Below, in pieces: positions 16,677 through 27,401 of a DNA stretch of 35,391 nucleotides. The notes under the pieces were generated by a model. The model ran no database searches. It was not told where the DNA came from and worked only from the letters and a program-made list of their open reading frames with translations. Origin of the DNA: Chromatiaceae bacterium (lineage in GTDB: Bacteria; Pseudomonadota; Gammaproteobacteria; Chromatiales; Chromatiaceae). Every line of letters begins with the position of its first letter. Positions within the stretch are counted from its first letter, which is position 1. Position numbers and translations under genes: made by a program. The stretch spans positions 1 to 35,391 of the forward strand of contig JAHEJD010000024.1 in assembly GCA_024639005.1 (NCBI GenBank), in the 5' to 3' direction.

Positions 16677-17317
16677 TGTACCGGGCGGCGCAAGGGTGCG
16701 CCGTCGAACCAGACCTGGTCACCGCGCATCGCCAGCCGATCCTGCGCGAACCAGCTGACGACCCGCGGTAACAGCTCGTGCTCGCGCGCCAGGACGCGGG
16801 CCGCCAGGGTCGCCTCGTCGTCGTCCGCATGCACCGGGACACGGGCCTGCGCGATCACCGGTCCGCCATCCAGTTCCGTGGTCACGAAGTGCACGCTGGC
16901 GCCGTGCTCATCGATGCCGGCCTCGAGCGCCCGGCGATGGGTATGCAGGCCCTGAAATCGGGGTAGCAGCGAGGGATGGATATTCAACATCCGACCGACA
17001 AAGCGGTTGACGAGTGCATCGCTCAGGATACGCATGAAACCCGCCAGTACAACCAGCCCGGGCGAAAAGGCCGCGATGCCGTCGCCCAGGGCGTCGTCGA
17101 AGCGGGCGCGGTCGGGGAACCGGGTGTGGTCGACTACCCGCGCCGGGATACCCGCGGCGGTTGCGCGCGCGAGCCCGGGCGCGGCCGGCCGATTACTGAT
17201 CACGCCGCAGATCTCGAACGGCTGCCCGGTCGCGGCCGCGTCGATAAGGGCCTGCAGATTTGTGCCGCTGCCGGAGATCAGCACGACCACCGGCAGCCTT
17301 GTGGCGGCCGGCGTCAT
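16670..17317 (-). CDS. purN: Phosphoribosylglycinamide formyltransferase
   Basis: A 215-residue enzyme that transfers a formyl group from 10-formyl-tetrahydrofolate to GAR in purine synthesis. Motifs: the GAR phosphate loop ISGSGTNLQ (14-22), the catalytic Asn112 and His114 in [10 protein letters not shown], and Asp150 in [10 protein letters not shown]. Length and order match the family. The ATG at 17317 overlaps the purM stop (ATGA), so the genes are translationally coupled. Confidence 0.96.
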   Translation of the reverse strand: MTPAATRLPVVVLISGSGTNLQALIDAAATGQPFEICGVISNRPAAPGLARATAAGIPARVVDHTRFPDRARFDDALGDGIAAFSPGLVVLAGFMRILSDALVNRFVGRMLNIHPSLLPRFQGLHTHRRALEAGIDEHGASVHFVTTELDGGPVIAQARVPVHADDDEATLAARVLAREHELLPRVVSWFAQDRLAMRGDQVWFDGAPLRRPVQC

Positions 17318-18402
17318 CGGTAGCGAACGCTTGGCGTTTGATCCTCGCTCGTGACGATCGTCCCGATCCGGTGAACCTGCTCACCTGCCGACTGCAGAAC
17401 CGTGGTCGCGCGATCGGCCGCATCGGCCGGGACGCAGACCACCATGCCGATGCCGCAGTTGAAGGTGCGCAGCATCTCCGCGTCCTCGATGTTGCCCGCC
17501 GTCTGCAGCCATTCGAAGACCGCCGGCAGTGTCCAGCTGTCGCGAGTGATCTCCGCGCCGCTGTGGGGCGGAAGAACACGCGGCAGATTTTCGGTCAGCC
17601 CCCCACCGGTGATGTGCGCCAGCGCATGCACCTCTGTGTCGGCGAGCAGCGCGAGCAATGCCTTGACATAGATCCTGGTCGGCGCCAGCAACGCCTCACC
17701 CAATGTGGTCTCCCCCAGGCCCTGGTCGAGCGGCGCCTGACTGACCTCCAGGACCTTGCGAATCAATGAATAGCCGTTGGAGTGCGGCCCCGAGGCGGCG
17801 AGCCCCAGCAGGACGTCGCCGACGGCGACGTCCGTGTTGGTCAACAGGGCTGCCTTCTCGACGATGCCGACGGCGAAGCCGGCCAGGTCATAGTCGTCGC
17901 CCCCGTACATGCCGGGCATCTCTGCCGTCTCGCCGCCGGTCAGCGCGCAGCCGGCCAGTTCACAGCCGTGCGCGATCCCGCCGATCACCGCAGTCGCGGT
18001 ATCCAGGTCGAGCCTGCCGGTGGCGTAATAGTCGAGAAAGAACAGTGGTTCGGCGCCGGCCACCACGATGTCGTTGACGCACATCGCGACCAGGTCGATG
18101 CCGATAGTGTCGTGCCGGCCCATCTGTATCGCCAGTTTGAGCTTGGTGCCGACCCCGTCGGTGCCGGACACCAAGACGGGTTCACGATAGCGCCCGATCG
18201 GCAGTTCGAACAGGGCACCGAATCCCCCGAGGCCGGTCAGTACGCCGGGTCGAAAGGTATTCTTGACGACCGGCTTGATGCGCTCGACCAGTGCGTTGCC
18301 GGCGTCGATGTTCACACCTGCCTGGGCATAGCTCAGCCCGGCAGTGGGCTTCGGGGGTTGCTTGCTCAAGGCTGACTCCGCTGCAATCGCCAAAGCCGGC
18401 AT
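17314..18402 (-). CDS. purM: Phosphoribosylformylglycinamidine cyclo-ligase
   Basis: A 362-residue enzyme that closes FGAM to AIR with ATP in purine synthesis. Signature blocks are present: [58 protein letters not shown] and the C-terminal [17 protein letters not shown]. The first 20 residues ([20 protein letters not shown]) are variable. The start could instead be nearer the SYAQAG motif, but no better codon is visible. It is the first gene of a purM-purN-DUF3108 operon. Confidence 0.96.
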   Translation of the reverse strand: MPALAIAAESALSKQPPKPTAGLSYAQAGVNIDAGNALVERIKPVVKNTFRPGVLTGLGGFGALFELPIGRYREPVLVSGTDGVGTKLKLAIQMGRHDTIGIDLVAMCVNDIVVAGAEPLFFLDYYATGRLDLDTATAVIGGIAHGCELAGCALTGGETAEMPGMYGGDDYDLAGFAVGIVEKAALLTNTDVAVGDVLLGLAASGPHSNGYSLIRKVLEVSQAPLDQGLGETTLGEALLAPTRIYVKALLALLADTEVHALAHITGGGLTENLPRVLPPHSGAEITRDSWTLPAVFEWLQTAGNIEDAEMLRTFNCGIGMVVCVPADAADRATTVLQSAGEQVHRIGTIVTSEDQTPSVRYR

Positions 18403-18535
18403 TTTAGCAGCCGGTCAGCGGCTGGATGTAAATTCGGCCAACAGCGAATGGTGGAACCGGCGGTGAGGACAATCCAAGTAGCGCCACTGCGCCAGGTTTC
18501 TCGCTCGCGGCGGCCGGGCTGGTACACTGGGCAGT
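18403..18535. promoter_or_regulatory. Divergent promoter region, purM / DUF2066
   Basis: About 130 bases separate the divergent genes. A sequence tggtacact at 18519-18527 could act as a weak extended -10 for the rightward gene. No purine-repressor operator was recognised by eye. Confidence 0.35.
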
Positions 18536-19651
18536 ATGCATTGTGGTTTCATCAGGCTGATCTCCGGCATACTGCTGTTGCTGTCGTGTGCGTGCGCCTG
18601 GGCAGTCGATTCGGCCGACCTTTTTGCGGCCGAGACGCGGGTCTCCGATGAGAGTAGCGAGACGCGCAATGCCGCCTTGTCCGAACTCTTGGCCGTCGTG
18701 CTGGGACGGGTCAGCGGCAACCGGGCGGTCGCCGGCCGGCCGGCGGCGCGCGAGATCCTCGACGAGGCGCCCTCGCTGGTGCAGCAGTACCGCTACCGGA
18801 CCGCGGCCGGCGATGTCGAAGTAACGCGTTACCTCTGGGCTCGGTTCGACCCATCGGGTGTCGAACGCAGGATGCGCGAAGCGAACCTGCCGGTGTGGAC
18901 ACAGCGCCCCAGGGTGTTGCTGTGGCTGGCGACGGAACAGGCCGGCCAGCGCAGTCTGCTGAATATTGACGGCGAGGCATCGCTGCGCACCGCGGCGATC
19001 TCCCAGGCGCAGCAGCGCGGTATGCCGCTGCAGCTGCCGTTGTTGGATCTGGAAGACCAGGGGAAGCTGACGCCAGCGGATGTGTGGTCGGATTATCAGA
19101 CCGCGATCCGTCTTGCCTCGGCACGCTACCCGCATGATCTCATCCTGACCGGGCGCCTGCGCGCCCAGGACAATGGCAAATGGCGCGGCATCTGGTCGTT
19201 GCTCGGAGGTAGCGACAGTCAGACCTTCGAGACGCCGCCGCAGGTCCTCGATCAGGCGATCGCCTTTGCAATCGATCAGACGCAGAACCTGCTCGCGGCG
19301 CGGTATGCGCCGATGCCGGGGTCGGGCGGGGCAGGCGGCACCCTGGTGCGATTTTCGGGGGTCTTCGACCTGGCCGCCTACGGCCGGCTGATCGCCACGC
19401 TCGACGGCTTGGAGCCGGTGATGCAAAGCGCGCTACGTCACGCGCAAGGCGACGCCTTCTGGTTCGATCTGCAGCTGCGCGGCAGTCAGCAGGACCTGCA
19501 GCGTGCGCTCGATATCGATGGTCGGGTGGCCGCCGAGCCCGGCCCTGTGCGACCGATGCCGTTATTTTTGCCGAATGCCAACACGCCTGACGCTCCGGCT
19601 GCCTCCGCCGCGGAACCTGAGGCCGACCTGCACTACCGCCTGTTGAACTGA
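18536..19651 (+). CDS. DUF2066 domain protein, exported
   Basis: A 371-residue protein with an N-terminal signal (HCGFIRLISGILLLLSCACAW). The cysteines at its end resemble a lipobox, so it may be a lipoprotein. The DUF2066 core follows: SSETRNAALSELLAVVLGRV, then SGNRAVAGRPA and RPRVLLWLATEQ. The C-terminal part is a poorly conserved beta region and a proline-rich tail. Family members sit next to purM in many gammaproteobacteria, and their function is unknown. It heads a run of three plus-strand genes, with a 25-base gap to the phosphatidyltransferase gene. Confidence 0.85.
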   Translation: MHCGFIRLISGILLLLSCACAWAVDSADLFAAETRVSDESSETRNAALSELLAVVLGRVSGNRAVAGRPAAREILDEAPSLVQQYRYRTAAGDVEVTRYLWARFDPSGVERRMREANLPVWTQRPRVLLWLATEQAGQRSLLNIDGEASLRTAAISQAQQRGMPLQLPLLDLEDQGKLTPADVWSDYQTAIRLASARYPHDLILTGRLRAQDNGKWRGIWSLLGGSDSQTFETPPQVLDQAIAFAIDQTQNLLAARYAPMPGSGGAGGTLVRFSGVFDLAAYGRLIATLDGLEPVMQSALRHAQGDAFWFDLQLRGSQQDLQRALDIDGRVAAEPGPVRPMPLFLPNANTPDAPAASAAEPEADLHYRLLN

Positions 19652-19676
19652 GACCGCTGCCGAAGCCCGAGCCCGA

Positions 19677-20243
19677 ATGAAGTCCTACCTGCGCCATCTG
19701 CCCAACGTCATCAGCATGGCACGCATCGTCCTCGTCGGTCCGATCATCTGGAGTCTGTTGACGCAGGAATTCGGTCTCGCGATCTGGTTGTTCCTGATCG
19801 CCGGCGCGTCCGACGGCCTCGATGGTTTGCTGGCCAAGCGCTTCGGTTGGAGTTCTCGCCTCGGCGGGATTCTCGATGCGCTGGCCGACAAGTTCCTGCT
19901 GATCTCCACTTTCGTGTGCCTGTGGTGGTTGGGCCTCTTTCCCTGGTGGCTGGTGTTAAGCGTGCTGGCGCGTGACCTGGTGATCGTGATCGGCGCCACC
20001 GTCTATAATTTTCGGATCGAGACGGTGCAACCCGAGCCGAGCATGATCAGCAAACTGAATACCTTTTTGCAGATCGCGCTCGCGGCGACAGGCGTCATCC
20101 AGCTGGGGTTCGGTGGGGTGCCCGACTGGCTGCTGCTGGGCTTGATCTGGGCCGTGATGGCGACCATCGTCTTCAGTGGTGCCGGCTATGTCCGCGAATG
20201 GAGCCGCCGCGCACGGGTGCTTGGCAGTCACGCCGGTGACTGA
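19677..20243 (+). CDS. CDP-alcohol phosphatidyltransferase family protein
   Basis: A 188-residue integral membrane enzyme. The family signature is complete except for one conservative change: Asp46-x2-Asp49-Gly50-x2-Ala53-Lys54-x8-Gly63-x3-Asp67-x3-Asp71. The usual Arg after Ala is Lys54 here. The rest is hydrophobic, about five to six helices. It should move a phosphatidyl group from CDP-diacylglycerol to an alcohol such as glycerol-3-phosphate. The true acceptor cannot be read. Its last eight bases overlap the start chosen for the next gene. Confidence 0.85.
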   Translation: MKSYLRHLPNVISMARIVLVGPIIWSLLTQEFGLAIWLFLIAGASDGLDGLLAKRFGWSSRLGGILDALADKFLLISTFVCLWWLGLFPWWLVLSVLARDLVIVIGATVYNFRIETVQPEPSMISKLNTFLQIALAATGVIQLGFGGVPDWLLLGLIWAVMATIVFSGAGYVREWSRRARVLGSHAGD

Positions 20244-21306
20244 TCTCCATCGCCTCTGGCTGCTCAGTGTGCTGCTGTTCACCGGTTGGCTACTATATCT
20301 GCTCTCACCCATTCTCACCCCGTTCGTGATCTCGGCCTTGCTTGCCTATCTGGGCGATCCGCTGGCGGACCGGCTCGAGGCCCGTGGGCTCAAACGCACA
20401 CCGGCGGTCGCGCTGGTGTTCAGTGTCCTCTTTGTGGTGCTGCTGTTGCTGCTGTTGCTGCTGATCCCGCGCATCGAGGCGCAGATCAGCCAGCTGCTGC
20501 AAAAGTTGCCGGGCTACCTGGCGTGGCTGCGCGGCACGGCATTGCCCTATCTGCAATCGATTCTGCCGGGCGATGCCGAAGGACTGGACCTGAGTCTACT
20601 GCAGGAGACCTTGCGCAAGCACTGGCGCGAGGCCGGTGGTCTGGCGGCCACGCTCTGGTCCTCGGTCTCGGGCTCGGGGATCGCGCTGCTCGGGCTGCTG
20701 GCCAATATCGTGCTCGTGCCGGTGCTGACCTTTTATCTGCTGCGCGACTGGGACCGGCTGGTGGCAGGGGTGCGTGCGCTGCTGCCGCGCCGCAGCGAGC
20801 CCACGGTGTCACGTCTCGCAGCAGAGGCCGACGAGGTCCTGGGGGCCTTTCTGCGCGGCCAGCTGATGGTGATGTTTGCGCTCGGCATCATTTACACCAC
20901 CGGCCTGTGGCTGGTCGGCCTCGACCTGGCGCTCTTGATCGGGATGTCTGCCGGCCTGGTCAGCTTCGTGCCCTACCTGGGCCTGATCGTCGGCATCTTT
21001 ATCGCCGGGCTCGCCTCGATCCTGCAGTCACAGGGCGTTGCGGACTTGCCCTGGGTGATCATGGTCTTCGTGGTCGGGCAGCTCCTCGAGGGCAGTGTGC
21101 TGACCCCACGGCTGGTCGGAGAACGCATCGGCCTGCATCCGGTCGCGGTGATTTTCGCCGTCATGGCCGGTGGGCAGCTGTTTGGTTTCTTCGGCATCCT
21201 GCTGGCGTTGCCGGTCGCTGCCGTGTCCATGGTCCTGGTCCGCTATCTGGTGCAGAGCTACCGATCCAGTGCGCTCTATGGCCCGGGTCAGACGCCTGGA
21301 GAGTGA
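20236..21306 (+). CDS. perM: AI-2E (PerM/TqsA) family permease
   Basis: A 356-residue membrane protein with about eight helices. It starts at GTG 20236 (VTDLHRLWLLS), inside the end of the preceding gene. Longer in-frame starts at 20176 or 20188 would add residues that read over the previous gene. The family landmarks are LLSPILTPFVISALLAYLGD, VPVLTFYLLRDWDRL, YTTGLWLVGLDLALLIGMSA and EGSVLTPRLVGERIGLHPV. Substrates of this family vary (AI-2, Na+/H+, others). The downstream gene is convergent, with a ten-base gap. Confidence 0.85.
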   Translation: MTDLHRLWLLSVLLFTGWLLYLLSPILTPFVISALLAYLGDPLADRLEARGLKRTPAVALVFSVLFVVLLLLLLLLIPRIEAQISQLLQKLPGYLAWLRGTALPYLQSILPGDAEGLDLSLLQETLRKHWREAGGLAATLWSSVSGSGIALLGLLANIVLVPVLTFYLLRDWDRLVAGVRALLPRRSEPTVSRLAAEADEVLGAFLRGQLMVMFALGIIYTTGLWLVGLDLALLIGMSAGLVSFVPYLGLIVGIFIAGLASILQSQGVADLPWVIMVFVVGQLLEGSVLTPRLVGERIGLHPVAVIFAVMAGGQLFGFFGILLALPVAAVSMVLVRYLVQSYRSSALYGPGQTPGE

Positions 21307-21316
21307 GCGGCGGCGG

Positions 21317-22008
21317 TCAACCCTGGTGCAGCAGGTCCCGCACGAACGGGATGGTCAGGCGCCGCTGTTCGGCCAGTGAGGCGCGATCGAGCCGCTGGAC
21401 GATATCGATCAGGTCCCCAGGGTCGCGCGAGCTGCGCGTAAGCACATAGCGGGCAACCTCGTCAGGCAGGGCCAGCGCATGCCGCGCCGCCACAGACTGC
21501 AGCAGCGCCAGACGCCCCCGGTCGTCCAGGGGCTTGAGTGCGAGCGTGAGACCTGAGGCGAGGCGGCTACGCAGGTCGGGTAGGCACAGCGGCAGCGCGG
21601 CCGGGCCGCGGTCGCCGCTGAACAGCAGGCGGGTTTCGCGATCCAGGCAGCGATTGAACAATGCGAACAAGGCCTGCTCCCAGGGCAGATTGGCGGCGGC
21701 GCACTGCACGTCGTCGATGGCGATGAGGTCGAGGCCCTCCAGACCGTCCAGCATGGCCGGGGCGAGATCACGGTGCTGCGCCAGCGGCACATAGGCAGAC
21801 TGCAGTCCGCGTGCCTGAGCGGCGCTGCATTGGCCCATCAGCAGATGGCTGCGGCCGCTGTCGGAAGGCCCGGTAAGAAACACAATACGTTCACCGCTGC
21901 CATCCAGCGCACGGTGCAGGGCATCGATCACCGCCTCGTTTCGACCGACCACGAAGTCCTCGAGATGTGGTTCATGCCGCAGCGTCAGCGCGAGGGGCAG
22001 TTGCCGGG

Positions 22009-22012
<4 letters not shown>
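21317..22012 (-). CDS. hda: DnaA regulatory inactivator Hda
   Basis: A 231-residue AAA+ protein that with the sliding clamp promotes ATP hydrolysis by DnaA and so limits re-initiation. I chose the ATG at 22012, which overlaps the DUF2069 stop (ATGA). The N-terminus MTRQLPLALTL holds the clamp-binding QLPLAL motif (4-9). The nucleotide site is the family's degenerate Walker A (GPSDSGRSHLL), followed by LIAIDDVQ and the sensor regions. A longer frame to 22126 would add unrelated residues. Confidence 0.9.
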
Positions 22013-23308
<1,296 letters not shown>

Positions 23309-23343
23309 GAGGGCACGCCTTTGGGAGATCGTCAGATGCGCGG

Positions 23344-24663
23344 ATGTTATCAGTCTTGCCCGGCGAGGGTCGCGTGGCTAGCGTGAATTCGGTCGCCCAT
23401 GTCGAGAACATCGTGACGGCGCTGGGCCGACTGCGTGGCTTTCTCGCGCTGGTGGCCGCGCGCTTCACGCGCCATGAGGCGCCGCAGAATGCGGCGGCGC
23501 TGACCTACACCACCCTGTTGTCTCTGGTGCCGTTAATGACGGTGATGCTGGCCGTGTTGTCGGCCTTTCCGGTGGCCGACCGTGTCAACGAGATCATTCA
23601 GGACTTCGTGTTCAAGAACTTCGTACCGGCGTCCGGCGAGCTGTTGCAGCAGTATCTCCTGGAATTCAGTGCCAAGGCCTCGCGCCTGACCGGTACCGGC
23701 GCCGTATTTCTGGTGATCGTGGCCCTGCTGATGATGGCCACCATCGATCGGGCGCTGAATGTGATCTGGGAGGTCAAGGCGCAGCGCGGTTTTGCGAGCA
23801 AGTTTCTCATCTACTGGGCGGTGCTGTCCTTGGGTCCGGTGCTTATCGGCGCCAGCGTGCTGGTGACCTCCTACCTGATCTCGCTGCCCATTTTATCGGA
23901 GGCCGCGAGCAGCGGGGTGGGGCGCAGCCTGCTCGGCCTTACCCCGGTCACCGCCTCCGCGGTGGCCTTCACCATGATATATGCCGTTGTCCCGAATCGA
24001 AGGGTGCGCATGGGTCATGCGCTCATCGGGGGGGTCTTCGCCGCGGTCCTGTTCGAGATCGCGAAGCGCGGCTTTGCATTCTATATCACCCAGTTTCCGA
24101 CCTACGAGGCGATCTATGGCGCCGTGGCAACCGTCCCGATATTCCTGGTCTGGGTATATCTGTCTTGGATCGTGGTGCTGCTGGGTGCCGAGGTGACGCA
24201 CTGTCTGAGCATCTACCGCTGGAGTACCAGCGATCAAAGCCGATGCAGGATCGGCATGGGCGATGCTATCGCGGTGCTCTTGGCGCTGGACGAGGCGGCC
24301 AGCCGCGGGCTCGCACCGAGCACCCCAGAGCTTTCGGCCTACAAGAAACGCTGGATGGAACCCCAACTGGAGGATCTCCTGGCCGAACTCAAGGGCTTGC
24401 AGTGGGTTCACATGACGCGCGATGGCGGCTGGGTGCTGGCCCGGCGCCTGGCGGATTCGAGCCTGCTGGAGCTTCTCGAGAGTCGGCGGTTCAGTCTGCC
24501 GCGTGAGAGCGACCCGGACTGGCCGACCGACGGGCCGTTGGCGGACGCGATGCGCGCCGCACATGCCGGCGTTGCGGCAGCGCTGGACGTCCCGCTCGGT
24601 GGATTCCGACTGCAGCGCGCCGATCCGGTAGCACTGCGCAACGAGTCCAAGCCCCGCGGCTAG
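23344..24663 (+). CDS. YihY/virulence factor BrkB family membrane protein
   Basis: A 439-residue protein with six helices and a long soluble tail. The YihY core begins RFTRHEAPQNAAALTYTTLL and continues with SLVPLMTVMLAVLSAFPVAD, ALLMMATIDRALNVIWEV and VPIFLVWVYLSWIVVLLGAE. Residues 300-430 form a cytosolic helical domain, present in the long gammaproteobacterial form. The start is uncertain: the first ATG is at 23344, but GTG at 23374 has GAGGG close upstream and fits as well. Family members were once called ribonuclease BN, which is not supported for this protein. Function is unknown. Confidence 0.88.
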   Translation: MLSVLPGEGRVASVNSVAHVENIVTALGRLRGFLALVAARFTRHEAPQNAAALTYTTLLSLVPLMTVMLAVLSAFPVADRVNEIIQDFVFKNFVPASGELLQQYLLEFSAKASRLTGTGAVFLVIVALLMMATIDRALNVIWEVKAQRGFASKFLIYWAVLSLGPVLIGASVLVTSYLISLPILSEAASSGVGRSLLGLTPVTASAVAFTMIYAVVPNRRVRMGHALIGGVFAAVLFEIAKRGFAFYITQFPTYEAIYGAVATVPIFLVWVYLSWIVVLLGAEVTHCLSIYRWSTSDQSRCRIGMGDAIAVLLALDEAASRGLAPSTPELSAYKKRWMEPQLEDLLAELKGLQWVHMTRDGGWVLARRLADSSLLELLESRRFSLPRESDPDWPTDGPLADAMRAAHAGVAAALDVPLGGFRLQRADPVALRNESKPRG

Positions 24664-24832
24664 CCCGTATCCGTCACCGGCATCACGGATGCTGGTGGAT
24701 TTCGCGGCCGCTCCGGCGCCGGGCTGGAGCGAAAGTGGTAGCCGTAGCTACCACTTGAGTGAAGATCAAGCCGGAGCGTGCGAGAAACCGCCAGGACCGG
24801 GAAAGGAAAGCGGCGAAACAGCGTGTCAACCC
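24664..24832 (+). other. Intergenic hairpins after the YihY gene
   Basis: Two hairpin-forming sites lie here. At 24706-24728 cgctcc and ggagcg pair around a GC-rich loop. At 24733-24756 aagtggtagc pairs with gctaccactt around cgta, a perfect 10-bp stem. Neither is followed by a T-run on either strand, so they look like extragenic palindromes and not terminators. No gene is seen. Confidence 0.5.
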
Positions 24833-25080
24833 AGCCTGCAAATTGCATGAAGGCGGACTGTAGATTTGAGTCTGCAGCAGTATGGAAAGCGTTTGAATAG
24901 TTTCAGCTTTCAGTTTCGCAGTTACAGTTTGTCCTGTTTGGGCTCAGGCCGCGCTGGACTTCGCATTTGCGCCGATCCCCCTCAAACCATAGCTACGGCT
25001 ATGCTTTTTCGGCCGATCCGCCCAACTGCTTTGACCATCACGCCCTGATTCCCAAACCCTTCATGCAATTTGCAGGCTAG
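24831..25080. mobile_element. Miniature inverted-repeat element (MITE-like), about 250 bp
   Basis: The 21-base sequence agcctgcaaattgcatgaagg at 24833-24853 returns as its exact inverse at 25058-25078. The enclosed 200 bases have no gene and include a hairpin near 24990 (catagc/gctatg). The ends read cccagcctgca on the left and tgcaggctag on the right. No clear target-site duplication is visible. The length, perfect terminal repeats and lack of a coding region fit a non-autonomous element. The same terminal words occur at the elements near 30168-30349. Confidence 0.7.
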
Positions 25081-25175
25081 GGCTACACGCGGATTGGTTC
25101 ATTTCTGTAGAAGGTTCGGTATCTTTTAGCGCAGTCGCTTTCCGGCCGGTGAGGGATGCGGGCAAACCCAGGCGT

Positions 25176-26678
25176 TCAGTTCTCGGCGATTTCCACTACG
25201 ATGTAGGCGATGCGCTGATAACCCGCGAGGAGCCTGAGCATGCGCAGGTTGTAGCGTTGCTGTGCGCCCTCGACGACCACCATGTCGCCCTCGCGAAAGA
25301 TGCTGCTGGCCGCCAGCAGCAGGTGCTGCGTGCCCTCGGTCGCGTGCTGCAGCACTGCATAGTTGGTGCCCCGCGTGCGTTCGGTGGCGCTGCCGGTGAT
25401 CGCCACGGGTATCAGGCGGCCCTGCAGTTTCTCCACGCCGATCTCGATGTGTTGCTGATCTGCTGTGACTAGGCGTTGGATACGTCCGGCAAAGCCGATT
25501 GGCGCAGTCTTGCTCCCTGCGGCCTCGGCCTCCGCGAGGATGGGTTCGCCGACGCTCAATGGCGGGTTCAGCGGGCCCTGCAGCGTGAATGCCGCGCCGG
25601 TGGGTGATTGATTGATCTGCCGGCAGGGGACCGGCGCGAGTTCATGGCGGCTCGGACTCTCACTATCGGTCAATTCGGTCAGGCGTCGGTGCATGCTGTG
25701 CAGACCGTGCAGCAGACGAAACGGATGATTGCGCGCCCGGCGCGGGCTTTTTCGCTGTTCCGGCGTCTTGCGGCCCTTGATAGGCTCGTTGAACGCCTGC
25801 AGCAGACCCTTTGGTGCCATCGGGTCATCTGCCAGCTGCTGCACGAAGCGGTCGCTCGCCAGATAGCGAATGCCCGGCCCGGGTTTGCTGCGCCGGGCCG
25901 CCGCCAGCGGCATCTGCGAGCCGCTAATATCCACCGGTATCGCCGCGGCGCCCTGCGGCAGCAGCGTGAGTTCCAGTAGCTCGCTGTTAGCACCCGTCCA
26001 GGCATGCCAGCGCTGGATGTCACCCGGCAGATGCTGGTGCGGATCACACAGGGTGATCACCAGCACACGAGAGAACAGGCCGCGTATCGTCCGCGGATGG
26101 TCCGGCTCGCCCGATACTGCCGCCATCGGCTGGTCGGCCAGCTGCAGGTGTTCCGCCAGCAGGAATATGTGCAGCAGCAGCCCCCAGGCCTGCGGCGCCA
26201 GTCTGCGATAGTGCAGACGCTCGATGTTCAGCCCGCTGTCGAGCAGACTCATCGCCCGGAAGAGCGCGTCGGCCTGCGGTGCCTTGCCGCTCTCGAGCAG
26301 CTGATTGGCCATGCGCAGATGGCCGTAGGCGGACTCGTTCAACAACTCGATCGTCAGGTATTCCAGCTGACCCAGCGGGACGGCATTGTCGGGGTTGTTC
26401 TTGAGACGCTCTTGCACGATCTGTAGCAGCTGATCGATGGGTTGGTCATACAGCGTCAGCAGTACCGCAAAGCGCGGACCCGGGGACGGGTCGCGCACCA
26501 GCAGACGCAGCTGATGCAGCAGATGCTCGGCAGCCTTCGGAGGATTGCCTAGCGGCAGGCTGTCGACCCAATGGCGCAGGTCGCGTGGCGACAGCAGCGC
26601 GGCCGGATGTCGTGCGACGGCAACCGGGGGAATCGGAAATGGGCCAGGGTTGGGTTGATTGGATGGACCGTTTACCAT
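25176..26678 (-). CDS. Large protein with a C-terminal PilZ-like domain
   Basis: About 500 residues, soluble, with no signal peptide. The first part after a proline-rich start carries the pattern LRHWVDSLPLGNPPKAAEHL and LLTLYDQPIDQLLQIVQERL, a helical N-terminal region I recall from some long gammaproteobacterial PilZ proteins. The C-terminal 120 residues look PilZ-like: INQSPTGAAFTLQG, VGEPILAEAEAAG and IGVEKLQGRLIPVAI. The usual c-di-GMP motif RxxxR is not clear, and NQSPTG replaces the D/NxSxxG box. Ligand binding is therefore doubtful. I chose ATG 26678. An upstream GTG at 26723 is possible and has a weak GGGA. Confidence 0.6.
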   Translation of the reverse strand: MVNGPSNQPNPGPFPIPPVAVARHPAALLSPRDLRHWVDSLPLGNPPKAAEHLLHQLRLLVRDPSPGPRFAVLLTLYDQPIDQLLQIVQERLKNNPDNAVPLGQLEYLTIELLNESAYGHLRMANQLLESGKAPQADALFRAMSLLDSGLNIERLHYRRLAPQAWGLLLHIFLLAEHLQLADQPMAAVSGEPDHPRTIRGLFSRVLVITLCDPHQHLPGDIQRWHAWTGANSELLELTLLPQGAAAIPVDISGSQMPLAAARRSKPGPGIRYLASDRFVQQLADDPMAPKGLLQAFNEPIKGRKTPEQRKSPRRARNHPFRLLHGLHSMHRRLTELTDSESPSRHELAPVPCRQINQSPTGAAFTLQGPLNPPLSVGEPILAEAEAAGSKTAPIGFAGRIQRLVTADQQHIEIGVEKLQGRLIPVAITGSATERTRGTNYAVLQHATEGTQHLLLAASSIFREGDMVVVEGAQQRYNLRMLRLLAGYQRIAYIVVEIAEN

Positions 26679-26879
26679 GCGACGGGTTCGTTCAGGCTTA
26701 GATCGACGCACTTGACGCGGCACCGCACTTTCCCGTTCGGTCGTGGTCTATAGACGAATTCGACAGCCTGGAACTGATGCCGGTCGCCGGCGGCGCGAAT
26801 GTCGCTCCCGCTGTTGAATATCTCTGCCATGCGCTGCATCCCTATGCGTTGGCTCGACTTTATTACGGGGCTCGTATTG

Positions 26880-27401
26880 ATGTCACGCCAGAATACACTT
26901 TCTCCCCCGGTTGGGATCATGCTCGCCCTTCTTGCTGCGCTGTGGACTGGTGCCTCGGCCGCGAATGCAGAGCAAGGCAATTTCACGCTGCCGGACCTTC
27001 AGGGGCAATCGCACAGTCTGTCCGACTACCGCGGTAAATGGGTGGTGGTCAATTACTGGGCAACCTGGTGTCCACCCTGTCTGGAGGAGCTGCCCGAGCT
27101 CGAGGTGTTCCATAGCGCCGCCGAGGGCAGGGCTGTAGTACTCGGCGTCAATATGGAGTCGATCGACGAGCCGAGGCTGCGCACCTTCGTCGAGGAACAG
27201 TTCCTGTCTTTCCCGATACTCATCGCCACGGAGAATCCCCGCCGCGATCAACTGGTCGGCCCGGTGGAAGGCCTACCTACCTCCTACCTGGTCGCACCGA
27301 GTGGCGAGGTCGTGGCTCGGCAGGTCGGTCAGATCACCGCCGACGCCCTAAACACCTTCATCGAACGCTACGAACAGAACGGCGCGGGAGCAATTAAATG
27401 A
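26880..27401 (+). CDS. TlpA-family thioredoxin-like protein
   Basis: A 173-residue periplasmic thiol protein. The ATG at 26880 starts a signal or anchor segment (SPPVGIMLALLAALWTGASA). The mature part FTLPDLQGQSHSLSDYRGKW, then VVVNYWATWCPPCLEELPEL, is the TlpA/ResA pattern with Cys64-Pro-Pro-Cys67. The cis-proline block is VEGLPTSYLVAPSG. It should reduce or oxidise periplasmic thiols, for instance in cytochrome c assembly. It heads a run of four overlapping genes. An upstream in-frame start at 26799 is open but has no similarity. Confidence 0.87.
   Translation: MSRQNTLSPPVGIMLALLAALWTGASAANAEQGNFTLPDLQGQSHSLSDYRGKWVVVNYWATWCPPCLEELPELEVFHSAAEGRAVVLGVNMESIDEPRLRTFVEEQFLSFPILIATENPRRDQLVGPVEGLPTSYLVAPSGEVVARQVGQITADALNTFIERYEQNGAGAIK

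Noticed and set aside
18404-19426. A 340-codon minus-strand frame
   Set aside because: It is antisense to the DUF2066 gene, which has a signal peptide and family match.
20286-21449. A 387-codon plus-strand frame overlapping the PerM-type gene
   Set aside because: It is in another frame of a gene with clear membrane helices. The product is Arg- and Ala-rich with no domain.
24730-24760. Terminator after the YihY gene
   Set aside because: The 10-bp stem is perfect, but no T-run follows on either strand.
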